From: Aquilaria yunnanensis
Taxonomy: Eukaryota; Streptophyta; Magnoliopsida; Malvales; Thymelaeaceae
DNA length: 64,000 bases
Assembly (NCBI GenBank): GCA_039654915.1
Contig: CM077594.1
Coordinates: 14,383,001 to 14,447,000 of the forward strand
Direction of reading: 5' to 3'
Part shown: one piece after another, positions 47,275 to 58,286 of the stretch
Layout: every line of letters starts with the position of its first letter
How positions within the stretch are numbered: the stretch's first letter is position 1
Program-made: the position numbers and the translations under genes
The notes under the pieces: model-generated
Told to the model about the DNA's origin: nothing
The model's input: only the letters and a program-made list of their open reading frames with translations
Databases searched by the model: none

Positions 47275-47303
47275 GAAAGTTTAAAGAGGGTGGCGGACCT
47301 TCC

Positions 47304-47354
47304 TTTGTACGTCCTCCACCTGTTTGTGAGTGCTCTGAGCGTTTCATGTGGGAT
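47304..47354 (-). promoter_or_regulatory. USE and weak TATA of U2 copy 2
   Basis: The USE reads ATCCCACATG (47345-47354). A poor TATA-like word, GTACAAAG, sits at about 47303-47310. Spacing between them is about 34 bp, as for Pol II snRNA genes. Confidence 0.6.
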
Positions 47355-49412
47355 TTAAAGCAGACTGCAGTAGTTGAAGTCCAGCCTTCTGGTTGTTTGC
47401 CCATTCCCTCCTATGTGGTCTTTTGCTCCGTCCCCCTCATTCCAATGTGGATGATCTTTAGGAAAAATCGCAGTTCAGACCAGAGACAAAACCTGGTCCA
47501 CTCACAGCTTCCTCTTTTGGAAATTTTAGCGAACACCTCATCCCAAATCTTTAATGTCATAAATTACCATTCAAAATAGGAAGTGACTGGAAATTACTCC
47601 ACTACTACCGGCATTATCTAATAAATCAAACGGAACAAGACAATGTGCACATTTACCATGACTTGTGTTGTCCTTGGTTCACCAACAAATACAACAGAAC
47701 TATCACCTTTCTGTAGAACTTTTGCTCCCAACAGAAACTTGACAAAAATCCTTGTTAATGTCCAGCCAAACCCCGGGAAAATCACCTGAAATTTCAACCC
47801 ATCCGTACTGAACATGAAGGAAACTGGTCGTCAGTTATGCAAACTTGATTAAATTGTCCCAAGAAGTAGGATAATTGGCTAGTTTAGTTATAGTTCTTTG
47901 ATCTAGCTAAAGCATGTAATATATGCTGTGCTGGGGAAGAAACAGGTCAATAAAACAGATACCTCACAGGAAAAATATTCTACAGAATCTTCAGCAGTAT
48001 GGCCGCTGGTCCCTTTGCTTCTTATTGCAGCCTCCATGCTTGTTTGTAGCTCTACAAATCACACCAAACTTAAAAAGCAAGCCTCCAAACCAAAGAAGAA
48101 TCAGACATAATAGCCAATTCCGGGAATTTGAAAAAACATTCCAAATCAACATATCAGATGACTTAAAAATAAGGCTTCAGATTTCTTGCGTCAGTAGATT
48201 GCATGATCAAAAAAAGACCTCCAGCCAAGATCAATTCACATGCAATTTGTCTAGGACAAGAACAGGCTCTTACATTTCCATTGGACTCGGGACATCTTTC
48301 TCAACAATCAAAATTGAATGAGTGAAACAAAGAGAAAGCAATGTTAGATGTTCTCCATTAGCAGTAACTGCCATGATCCATTTTTGAAGACAACAGAAAC
48401 CAAATAATTTTAAACCAATAAGAGAAAAGCTATCATCAGTGAGACTAACAACCTGCCCAAAACCCTAAAGTGGAATGCCATTTCCTCTCCCATTCGTCAC
48501 AACTTAACTTTCTATACATTTAAGATTCTCAACTTAATCCTAAGTCCACAGATCAGACATGATGTTATGTGCCCATTCATAAAATGGTTTTTTCTTGTTA
48601 TTGTGATGCTATTATTATCATTAACAACTATGCTCCCTATCTGCTGCGTATTGAACTGTCATTCACTGACTCACTCACCCAACTTCTTGTACTATAACTA
48701 AACAAATGTTTCACAGCTATTTACAATATCAGAATGACTTAAAATTCGATTTCCGACAAGCTCTATAAAATAGCTAATCGACATGCTCAATAACTCATTC
48801 AAGAAGCATACATTTAGTCCTTCACCTTGCTAGCAGAGCTCTTTTTCAGCCTCAATTCAATCCATAGTAAATCCCCAGATTTAGGCTCTTCTTTGATACC
48901 TTTCTTTTATATGGTTCCCTATCTTCTTGTTTCAAGACTTAATCTTACCTGAGTCTTCAACTTCACAACATCACTTGCAGTGTTGCAACACGTCCTAGTC
49001 CCACAGTTCCTTACCATAGATTTAGAATGCAAGCCAGAACGCTAGTATATCAGCTAACTCTTGCATATCCAACAGATATCTAACAACAATATAACATTAA
49101 ATATAACAGAAACTACTAGTTAAAACGAAACTTGAACCACTACTGCAGATGTTCTGTCAAAACTTCCAGACTTTCGGCCGTGAAATCAGTAATGACACCA
49201 TCCACTTTATTTCTGCTTAAGTAGCTAGTTAAAAATTGGAGCAGAATCCAAACATACACACACAAAATCCTGCAGTACTTTTAATTGAAAAAAGAATTTT
49301 GTAATCAACACTACTTGTGAAAAGCAAGATCTGAAGCTTAGAGGTTCCTATACCAGGGTTGAACATACTCAAGTCCACTAACCAATTTCATAACTCTGAA
49401 GTGCATGTTAAT

Positions 49413-49655
49413 GGAATTTCATAACTCCAAAGTGCATAATCACATGCCCTAAGTGAACTTGGCCAATATTCAAACTTAATAAAGCATGCCACGCAAACAA
49501 ATTTACAGATATCACTTTGAATTACCTGTACACCAACCATCATACTCTATATCCAGTGAATTATTTCCTTCATCGAGAGGAATCATTTCATTGATTGAGA
49601 AGCTTGTAGAGTCATAGACTACACAACTGAAGCCTGCAAATGACCATGGTAACAA
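49413..49655 (-). pseudogene. remnant of beta-galactosidase intron 14 and full exon 14, copy C
   Basis: This matches 24397-24655 of the beta-galactosidase gene, including the intron 14 flank, the exon 14 equivalent (49526-49633) and the intron 13 edge. The exon is 108 bp here against 110 bp in the intact gene, a 2-bp loss that shifts frame, with other substitutions. It is a dead exon copy that travelled with the snRNA block. Confidence 0.85.
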
Positions 49656-49761
49656 ACTATCAAAAGAAGTCAGATTTCTGTATGAGCATTGAAAAGACTA
49701 CTAGGGTTGTTCAGACTGCACAATCAAGCTGCCACTGATAGGGTTGTTTGGACTATAGTTG

Positions 49762-49950
49762 ATAGGGTGCGCCAGGCCCATGCTCAAGTGCAACAGGAGG
49801 GCTACGCTTAAGGATCCCAGGAGTGAGCTACCGCAAACCCTCCCTCAAAAAATTAATTTAATATCATGTGAAACATTGGTCCACACATCAAATATTAAAC
49901 TGATAGGAACAAATATACACTTGATCTTAGCAAAAAGCCGAAAAAGGTAT
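49762..49950 (-). pseudogene. U2 snRNA pseudogene (copy 3)
   Basis: This copy is recognisable over its full length but carries many changes in invariant positions. The 5' end reads ATACCTTTTTCGGC. The branch-site pairing core GTAGTA is lost, with GTGTATATTTG in place of GTGTAGTATCTG. TTAATATTTGATG replaces TTAATATCTGATA. The 3' box is kept (CA, 5 nt, AGTCCAA, 49748-49761), as is the USE ATCCCACATG (50008-50017). Without the branch-site sequence it cannot work as U2, whether transcribed or not. Confidence 0.9.
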
Positions 49951-51635
49951 GAAAGCTTAATTAGATGGCGGAGCGTCTTTTGTACGTCCTCCACGTGTTT
50001 GTTAGTCCATGTGGGATCTAAAGCAGATTGCAGAAGTTGCAGTCCAGCCTTCAGTTTGTTTGCCCATTCCCTCCTCTGTGGTCATTTGCTCCATCCCCCT
50101 CATTCCCATGTGGATGATCTTTAGGAAAAATCACAGTTCAGACCAGAGGCAGAACCTGGTCCACTTACACCTTCCCTTTTGGAAATTTTAACGAACACCT
50201 CATCCCAAATTTTTAATACCATAAATTACCATTCAAAATAGTACGTGACTGTAAATTACTCCACTACTACCAGCAATATCTAATAAATCAAACGGAACAA
50301 GACAATGTGCACATTCACCATGACTCGTGTTCACCAACAAATACAACAGAACTATCACCTTTCTCTAGAACTTTTGCTCCCAACAGAAACTTGATAAAAA
50401 TCCTTGTTAATGTCCAACCAAACCCCACTCAAATCACCCAAAATTTCAAGCCATCTGTACTGAACATGAAGGAAACAAGTCTTCAGTTACGCAAACTTGA
50501 TTAAATTGTCCCAAGAAGAAGTATGATAGTTGGCTAGTTTAGTTGTAGTTCTTTGCTCTAGCTAAAGCATGTAATATATGCTGTGTTGGGGCGGAAACAG
50601 GTCAATAAAACAGATACCTCATAGGAAAAAAATCTGCAGAGTTTTCAGCAGTAGAGCTGCTGGTCCCTTTGCTTCTTATTGCAGCCTCCATACTTGTTTG
50701 TAGCTCTGCAAATCGCTTCAAACATAACAAACAGGCCTCCAAACCAACGAAAAATCAGACATAATAGCCAATTCTGGGAATTTGAAGAAACATTCCAAGT
50801 CAACATATCAAATGACTTAAAAATAAGTCTTCAGATTGCATGCGTCAGTAGATTGCATGATCAAAAAAAGATCTCCAGCCAAGACAAATTCACATGCAAT
50901 TTGCCTAGGACAAGAACACGCTCTTATATTTCCACTGGACTCGAACATCTTTCTCAACAAGCAAAATTGGAAGAGTGAAACAAGGAGAAAGCAATGTTAG
51001 ATGTTCTCCATTAGCAATAACTGCCCTGGTCAATTTCTGAAGACAACAGAAACCAAATAATTTTAAACCAATAGGAGAAAAGCTGTCATCAGTGAGACTA
51101 ACAACCTGCCCAAAACCCTACAATGGAATACCATTGCTTACCATGCCATTTCCTTTCCCCGTTCCTCGCAACTTAACTTTCTATACATTTAAGATTCTCA
51201 ACTTAATCCGAAGTCCACAGATCAGACATGATGTTATGTGCCCATCAAAAAATGGTTTTCTCTTGTTATTGCTATGATATCACTATCATTAGCAAGCATG
51301 CTCCTAATCTGGCGTGTATTGAACAGTCATTCACTGACTCACGCTCCCAACTTCTATACTGAAACTAAAACAAATATTTCAAGGCTATTTACAATATCAT
51401 AATGACATAAAATTAGATTTCCGACAAGCTCTATAAGACTGATTCAGCAAGCTGGTGCTTCAAATGGCTAATCTACATGTTAAATAACTTATTCATGCAG
51501 CATACATTTAATCCTTCGCCCAGCTTGCAGAGTTCTTTCCCAGCCTTACTCAATCCCATAGAAAATCTCTAGATTTACAATTCTTGTAGACCTTTCTTTT
51601 ATTTGGTTCCCTGTAAGCCTTTAACTAAAATTGTT

Positions 51636-51754
51636 GGGGCGATCTAAGAGATCACACCCTCCAAAAATTGGCGTATGCCACTTTCAGCAGCGAGCACACG
51701 GTATTCTTTAGTAAAAGGCGAAAGAATAGTTCGCTTTGTGCTCACTGCATGGCT
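51636..51754 (-). ncRNA. U5 spliceosomal snRNA
   Basis: The minus strand has the invariant loop 1 in TTCGCCTTTTACTAAAG, flanked by pairing arms (GCGAACTATTC and GAATACCGTG). An Sm site AATTTTTGG (51661-51669) and a 3' hairpin GGGTGTGATC with GATCGCCC follow. The length is about 119 nt, normal for plant U5. A 3' box follows: CA, 5 nt, AGTTAAA (51620-51633). The 5' end is placed about 30 bp after the TATA box, near AGCCATGC, and could shift by a few bases. U5 loop 1 holds the two exons during splicing. Confidence 0.95.
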
Positions 51755-51783
51755 CCGTGAGTTTCAAATTCTTGCATACCTGC

Positions 51784-51833
51784 TTTTATACAAAGCGGCG
51801 GAGGTCAGGACATCAGTGAAGAGCATGTGGGAC
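51784..51833 (-). promoter_or_regulatory. Pol II snRNA promoter of U5
   Basis: TATAAAA (51784-51790) and the USE GTCCCACATGC (51823-51833) are separated by 32 bp. This is the Pol II snRNA arrangement. Confidence 0.85.
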
Positions 51834-51869
51834 TTTCTGGCATCTAGTAACTGCCCATTTGTTTGACAT

Positions 51870-53400
51870 TTCAAATCCAACACCACAAAGCCTCTAGTTC
51901 CTAAAGCAACAGCTTCCAAACTGCTCTTGAAAGGAAAGATGGCTGCCCAATGCAAACATTAGTGATTCAAAACATTAAAAAATAAACAACTTCAGATTCT
52001 AATAGCCTCCCTACATACCTCTTCTTCTCAGCATATCAAAACAAAATTTTACAGCCCTATCAAATCCATGACTCTTGCTCAATAATCTGACTTGCCAGTT
52101 ACCAACTTTGGTTTCAACCATCTCTGAAACAGAACACGAGTAACATGGAGCTACCCCAAGTTTCATATGCAGACTGCAAACATGAGCAAACAGATAAAGC
52201 ATTATAGCTAACTAACTCAAATAAAACGAGCTTGCACTTTCATCCATTCACTGCAGTCTGAAACCTGAAATCGGCTTTGCTTTGATCCATCTGACACATT
52301 TAATCAACTAATAACAATGACCTTAATGTGAGACAGTTAGAAATCCCCATTTACAAGGGAAATACACAGTAACAACTCAAGCATATCACATAACAATAAC
52401 TTCTCAACAGGGGAAGTTCAGTAAGTGTATTTGGTAATCCTTATTTATGTTTGCACTAGCACATCTAGATAACAATTTGTATTTGCTCCCAGAGGTACAA
52501 CCGATGCCAATTTGCCACCAATTCACAGACAAAAATCAGGTTTGCAATATTTCACCCAAGTTTTTTATGCTTTTATGCGGAATATCAAAAAGAAACCTGT
52601 CATTCTTTTCAGTCATCTTTTTCCTCTCCCTCCTAAGCACGCTGATTATAATTGTCATATGCTGGTTGATGCTGCAAACAGATTGCTGGCAAACAGTTTT
52701 TAAGTCTCCTTTTTAACGTTTTGAAAAAATGGCTGATCTCTAACACCTAACATGTTCATGTTTTTGTTGCAGTTATGTGTAACATAAATGCTTTCATGGC
52801 TGTCTTATGTACAAGCGGAAGACAGCTCGAATTCCTCGGGTGACTAGGTTGAATTTTTTACCTTTATGATTCATATTATCAAAAGTTAGGGGATTCTTTA
52901 TAAATTATGCAGTAAGCAACTAAGACTCTCCTACTATACTAAGCCTTCAATAGATGCTTCAGGTTATCAACCTTTCCGCCTAATAACCTCACACAGAAGA
53001 ACCAACATTAATCTTTGAACTCAACAACACACACATAGCTTAATTACTGAATTATGCACTCATAGATTCGCAAACAAGTTCACCCTGGCTTGCATGCGTC
53101 CAGTCATTGACCATAACCTTGCACGCTTGTCTTATCCAGAATGCTGCTTGATTCCCCTCAACATCTTGCCTCAACCATGAAAGCTCCAAGATTGGTCATA
53201 TCCTCTTGCTCCAATGGAGAACCCTCAGGGGAAAAGACTTCTGCCGCATATAACTCGGCTCACAACAAAATTACAATCGAAGTTACAACAATATTATCAA
53301 AACAGTTTCACGCTTCCACGCCAGACTCATAAATAACGATTTACGTGGCCCCCCAGTTCAGCAGTCAGCTGCTGAGCACATGTCCACCCAGAAAATCTTA
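51870..53400. other. region between U5 and U1 copy 2, no gene recognised
   Basis: It contains the repeat copy 52905-53040 (matching 44071-44205). No coding domain or further snRNA core sequence could be found on either strand. Confidence 0.45.
52905..53040. repeat. dispersed direct repeat, copy 2
   Basis: Same orientation and about 85% similar by eye to 44071-44205. Confidence 0.75.
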
Positions 53401-53427
53401 ACCTTAAAACAGTTCCGACTAGAATTG

Positions 53428-53590
53428 GGCAGGGGCCGCGCGAACGCAGGCCCCCTGTACCACAAATTATGACGTTGGCTCTCCCACTTTGGGGAGACCA
53501 TAGAGCAGCACCCTTCCAGAGTGCAATGGAAGCTACTGTCCTAGGCCATGAGCAACCTTGATCACCCAATGACCCCGTCCAGGTAAGTAT
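53428..53590 (-). ncRNA. U1 spliceosomal snRNA, copy 2
   Basis: The start ATACTTACCTGGACGGGGTC is perfect. Stem-loop I (GATCAAGGTTGCTCATGG), stem-loop III with GGTCTCCCC and GGGAGAGCC, the Sm site in CATAATTTGTGG, and the terminal stem with GGCCTGCGTTCGCGCGGCC are all present. The length is about 163 nt. The RNA itself looks intact, but the promoter and 3' box are poor: CA, 5 nt, AGTCGGAA instead of AGTNNAA. Expression is therefore doubtful, and it could be a recently promoter-damaged copy. Confidence 0.88.
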
Positions 53591-53611
53591 GTTACTCGGA
53601 GTAGTGGACTT

Positions 53612-53665
53612 TCTTTTTGCATGCCTCTGCTCCAGACCCAGGGGAGTGCTTCAACCGTGTGGGAG
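53612..53665 (-). promoter_or_regulatory. degenerate USE and TATA region of U1 copy 2
   Basis: At the USE position only CTCCCACACG is present (53656-53665). At the TATA position there is GCAAAAAGA. Both are further from consensus than in U1 copy 1. Confidence 0.45.
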
Positions 53666-53769
53666 AAGTTGACTTTTTGCAAGCATGTTCGCCACCCACT
53701 TACCCTGTAACGGCTTTCATCAAAACCTCCACCCACGCAATCCAATTAATGTCGACTTTAAAACAGCAA

Positions 53770-55870
53770 ATGCATCAAATGTGAGATCCAATAGTTGTTT
53801 TCCTTCTTAATAACGTGGGGATTAAAATCAGCAATTCTGAGTTTGAGGTTACAGTTTGATTTCTGACTATACAATAACATCTAGACTTTTAAGGATCAAA
53901 TGTTTTCTTGAGTTACAATATCATTCTGCGGAGCACAAGATAAAAAAAAATGCTGTGAAAAGATCATCGGGACATTCTCCGTGTCCTAGTTCGTTGTGCT
54001 TCAAAGACATAATGTAACCAGGTAAGTTTTGGAAACATACATTAGTAGCATGTTTAAGGAACATGCTTCACACAAATGCAATGCTCAAATTGCTCCTAGC
54101 TTCCCTTCCAACCCCCTTCCTCTTTTTATGTTATGATAATTTTCATGTGAGTTTGGAACTATCTAGTCACAACCCAACCTGTGGCTTCATCTTTTAACTA
54201 ACAGCAATATTAATGTAAACCTCACAGTTGCAACTTGCAAGATACAAGAAAATAATCTTTTTTATGTTATTTGTGGCTTATCTCACAAATAGCATTTTCT
54301 TTAATTTTAAAGGGTCGTCTAGTTCATCCACACAGTCGAGTGCGGGAGAAGGAGAGCCGTAGACACGTTAAGGTTTTCAAGTCGGAACTTTTAAATTGTT
54401 GAAAGAAGGAAAGTTAAGCCAGAAAGAGACCACAAATGCCTATCTGCCAAGACATGCACAAATCTGACTTTCAATGCAGCTCTCTGCTTGGTCGGCACCA
54501 ACTCAATTGGTGATTTTCTAATTTCGATCGAATCCAGAGAACAACAGTTATACCCCTTCCTTTCTGCCCACATCTCTTATCCTTTAATCACATACTTAAA
54601 ACATCATCAGGCGTTTTATTATGTCCTGAATGAAAACTGTTTGTTCAGGTCCTCGGTTGTAAAGCCCGAGCCTGTTAAAGAACAAATAACAAGAAACAAG
54701 AAATGGAATCATTACCAGACTACTTGCATTTCGTGGCTCTGGATAAAATTTCAGTAAGTCTAGCTTTCTGACAAAAGTTTGGCTTTCAAATATACAAGAA
54801 CATCTAGACAAATATTTCATGAAAATGTCTTCTGGGTTGAATCCACGGCCAAACTCCACCCGCTCCACCTTCCTGCAGATTACAATAGAAAAAATTTTGC
54901 TGTGAAAAGAATGTCGGAAACGGGCACTGATTCCTGAAAAAGAAAACACATAGAATGTCCCGTTCAACAGTTTCACTCATTAGCAGTGAACAAGTAGGGT
55001 AACATTTCCAATGCTTCCTGGTTCATTCTTCTTCACGCTATAACCCGATAAGGTTTGCAAAAGACATATTAGTAACACGCTTCCATGTGAAAAACGCCAC
55101 ACACAAATGCAATGCTCAAATCACTCCTCGCTTCTCACACCCACTTCACTTGGCTAATCTCATCTTTTTTTTAAAAAAAAGTTTCCTTTTTTCCATAACA
55201 CCCCCACCTCTTTAATCTATACTTTGACAGAACCAGAGGAAATTTCAAGTTAGCATGGTTATGATAATATATGCCTTTGAGTTTGAAACTTCCAGTCACA
55301 CCCTAAGCTGCAGCCCCATTTATTAACAAAATAAGAACTATAAATATGGAAGTAAACCTCACAATTGTAAGTAATGATAAAAGAGAATTATAGAAGACAT
55401 GACCAAAAAGAAAAAAACAAACAAATCAAAGCTGCTTATAAATATCTCATGGATAAAAATAATAAAGCACAAGTACTAAACAAAAACGTTCAGAAAACGT
55501 GAGCCTGAGAATGTTGTTGATCCAAATATTTGGCATTCTTAGCACCAGCATAAGGGAACAGTTTCTGCTAAAATACTATGGCAAATGGCCAGGAATGGAC
55601 TTTCTGATGACGACTCCGTCTGGCTGGAGGAAGCTCCACAATCTATCACCCAACCCAACCCATCCTAGAAGATATTTAATAACTGTAAGTGTGAGATAAT
55701 CACGTTTGTGCCTGAATATGTTTTGCTTTGTCTGAGTGGATACTTTCCTCTCATACAATGGGGAGATAATACTGGTCTTGATTCATTAAGCTCATTAATT
55801 GGTATTTGACGAAAACAGGGAACTGGAAATAATCCAAAGCCTCTCTTTAACCTCATATTCATCGCTTGCA
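53770..55870. other. region downstream of COAD with an old local duplication
   Basis: The stretches 53840-54120 and about 54770-55140 share words in order (aacatctaga, tgctgtgaaaaga, cacacaaatgcaatgctcaaat), suggesting an old tandem duplication about 1 kb apart. A minus-strand ORF (54976-54596) overlaps it; I see no known domain and do not call it. The COAD 3' UTR occupies an undetermined part at the right. Confidence 0.5.
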
Positions 55871-55884
55871 ATGATCACAGCACG

Positions 55885-57902
55885 TCATGATTGACCCAAC
55901 TGTTGGCATTTGGCATTCTCAGCCTCAAGTTTTCTCAATGTTGTTGAACTCAACTTTCCTCCACCACATTCTCCTGAGAGTAGATCCACGACTTCAATCT
56001 GTCAAAAGTTGACATTAAACAATCACTTCATAATTCTTCTGAAACTGCTGAGATTTTGTTCAAGATTGCATTCAAATTATGTCCCAAACCTTTAGCTGCG
56101 AAAGGCCTCTCTCAGCTCTCTTCTTATTGACTGATATTCCTCCTGGTATAGTCTCTTTGCTGCCCAAAGAACCAGAAAGATTATCCAGTAGTAGTTGTTA
56201 CATTCTTGTGCTACGGCTTTCTAGTAGTAATTTTTACAGTTCATCTCAGCATTCTCAGCCAAGTGGAACAAGCATAACACTGGAATTAAGAAGACATTGT
56301 GGAGCAGTGGACCAAACTTACACAAACCAAGACTCTTCTGCTTTCAAGTGTGTGCATGTGTTTTTTGGCTAGTATATCTTCTAATTCTTATAAGGCGTAC
56401 TGAAGGAAAAGTGCGCGCTAAGTGCTATGGCCCACTACACTTCAGCTGACAGAATCATTCTCTGGAAATTACAAGCTTCTTTCATTACACTCTACTGTAC
56501 ACTTCAGCTGACATAATCATTAAAAGCAAAATAAAAAAAAAATCAAAGACAAAAGTGGTCAAATTCTACAGAGACACTTATTCTATCTAGGGGCAGGAGT
56601 TGAAGTGCGCCAATCTACCATCAGGCAGTCATCAAATATTGAAGTGTTTATGAGCAGTGCAAAATAAGTCATCAGAGCATGGGCACTGATTTATAAGCAG
56701 GCAACTACTTTTATTAATGCCTTGCAGAAGCGAATGTTCAAAGTATCTTGCAGCAGTACCCATAACACCACTTATATGATGCAGTTTGCACGCACTTCAA
56801 ATTGTAAAAGTGTGATAAAAACTGCTTCTAAAATATGACAAAAAGAACCACTTTCAAATTCCTTTCCTCTTCTAGTAGCAGTATATTTCTTAGAAAAAAG
56901 AAGCTTTTAAGCTAAACTTGTGGCATCAAAATCTATTAGCCAGTACCTGACAACAATTGCCTCCAAATTTTCATCCCTGATTGAAGGACCATAAGGATCT
57001 GTAATCGGTTCAACATGAACCACCAGCTCTGGCTTGATTGACTGCAAAATTTAGCATATCGAAATAAGTTGCGACAAGCTGGTAGAAGCTTCTTCAGAAC
57101 ACACAGAAGCAAATGAAACTTACTGAACCTCACCTTTATGAACATTTCAACATTACGCATCCTTTCCTCGATGGGCTGTATTAATTCAGCAAACTGGGAA
57201 ATTTATTGAAAGAAAAAGGTTAAACCATAATAACACCAGTTCCAAAGACCGGTTTTCAACCAGTATAATTGTTCCTGTGTATAAAAAGAAGTGTAGCGTT
57301 TTCAACCATGCAGTCAAACAAAACTTCCCACAAAGAATGACAGAAAAACATAGGCAAGACCAAAACAAGGTGAGCCACCAAAATTCCCCCACTTTGAACC
57401 ACAGAATCCCAGAGAAAAAAAAAAAGCGGGCAGTTTAATTTTTCACCAATAACACAAATACAGAGAAGGCTGTTGTTCATGACACATGGGTCCAAATGTT
57501 CAAACCAAGTCAATCCCATGAGGCCTTCTTTTATCCAACGAAAATCAGAACTTCTTCTTCTAGTCGGGACCAAAAGAAATGGGGAACAGAGAACAGAAGA
57601 AACAAGTTCTCTGTGCAAAATCACCTTCTTCTTGGTCAACATAGGCCCGTCACAAACTCCAATGACAATCCGATCCCTAGCCAGCTGTGCCGCCTCCTAT
57701 TCTTCAAACAATCAGTTCGCAGCCTTTCAATTTCAATAAAACTAGACGAAAAAACAGGAAAGATGAGCGCAAGAGAGCTTACTTTGAGAAAAAGGCAGTG
57801 GCCATCGTGCAAGCGGTCGAAAGTGCCGCCGATAACCACTGCACCGTACGAATTAGCCGGCGACATGTTTGGATTTACCGACACTTCTTCCGATAATGTC
57901 AT
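55885..57902 (-). CDS. COAD: phosphopantetheine adenylyltransferase (CoA biosynthesis), 6 exons
   Basis: This enzyme joins 4'-phosphopantetheine and ATP to give dephospho-CoA and pyrophosphate, the fourth step of coenzyme A synthesis from pantothenate. Exons: 57902-57783, 57696-57625, 57193-57134, 57041-56947, 56159-56090, 55998-55885. All junctions are GT/AG and in frame, giving 176 aa, matching the single-domain plant enzyme (Arabidopsis COAD is of the same size). The nucleotidyltransferase signature [11 protein letters not shown] is at residues 25-35, with HDGH as the T/HxGH motif. Other conserved parts are [14 protein letters not shown] [47 protein letters not shown] and LSSTTLRK. The start is the first ATG of the frame; a second Met at residue 13 precedes the conserved [10 protein letters not shown]. 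No defect is seen. A hAT element begins 385 bp upstream of the ATG. Confidence 0.96.
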
Positions 57903-58286
57903 CCGACTATTTTCCTCACTCAGGTTTTCAAGTTTGACTGGGAGCTATCTCGTGCCAGTAGGTGCCAATGAAGCCAGGAAAACTGGTTGGAAAAAATCCA
58001 AAATTTACCACTAAAATCAGATGAATGACTCAGAACACCCTGAGACTGTTGAATCAGGTACTGTAATAGAAACCGGAACACTGATCATTCAATCTACCAA
58101 ATCTCCTTCGCTTTTGGAGAGAAAGGTAGGAAGAAAAAGAAAATGGCTAGGGGGAGGGGGAGGGGGAGATGAGAAGAGTTGGAGAGGCTTTTACCACCAG
58201 CGGATGGACACACTAGAATCGACAACCAATCGCATTTGCAGCTCTTCAGGTCGCAAATGCAATCGCCCATGGTTCAACGTCAAAAT
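57903..58286 (-). promoter_or_regulatory. COAD upstream region (5' UTR and promoter, not resolved)
   Basis: The 384 bp between the COAD start codon and the hAT element must contain the 5' UTR and proximal promoter unless these extend into the element. On the plus strand a G-rich run of (ggggga)n lies near 58151-58170. No TATA box is obvious. ORFs running on the plus strand here are antisense shadows. Confidence 0.4.

Larger units (their letters stand above)
46521..49133. repeat. segmental duplication unit B (with U2 copy 2)
   Basis: Unit B is followed directly by unit C (49134 to about 51613) in the same orientation, about 2.6 kb offset. Shared landmarks start with ctgcagatgttctgtcaaaa (about 46529 and 49142), include gtgcatgttaatggaatttc, and run through the U2 genes and their 3' flanks to ggttccct. 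Indels make the units slightly unequal. Unit B has lost most of the beta-galactosidase exon 14 fragment that unit C keeps. Confidence 0.85.
49134..51613. repeat. segmental duplication unit C (with U2 pseudogene)
   Basis: This is the direct duplicate of unit B. The alignment with unit B ends at ggttccct near 51613, only a few bases from the 3' box of the U5 gene, so U5 is not part of the duplicated unit. Confidence 0.85.

Noticed and set aside
54596..54976. 126-codon minus-strand ORF downstream of COAD
   Set aside because: No known domain and it overlaps an old non-coding duplication; COAD ends at 55885 with a complete C-terminus.
57496..58014. 172-codon ORF on the plus strand
   Set aside because: It is antisense to exons 1 and 2 of the well-supported COAD gene, so it is a shadow.
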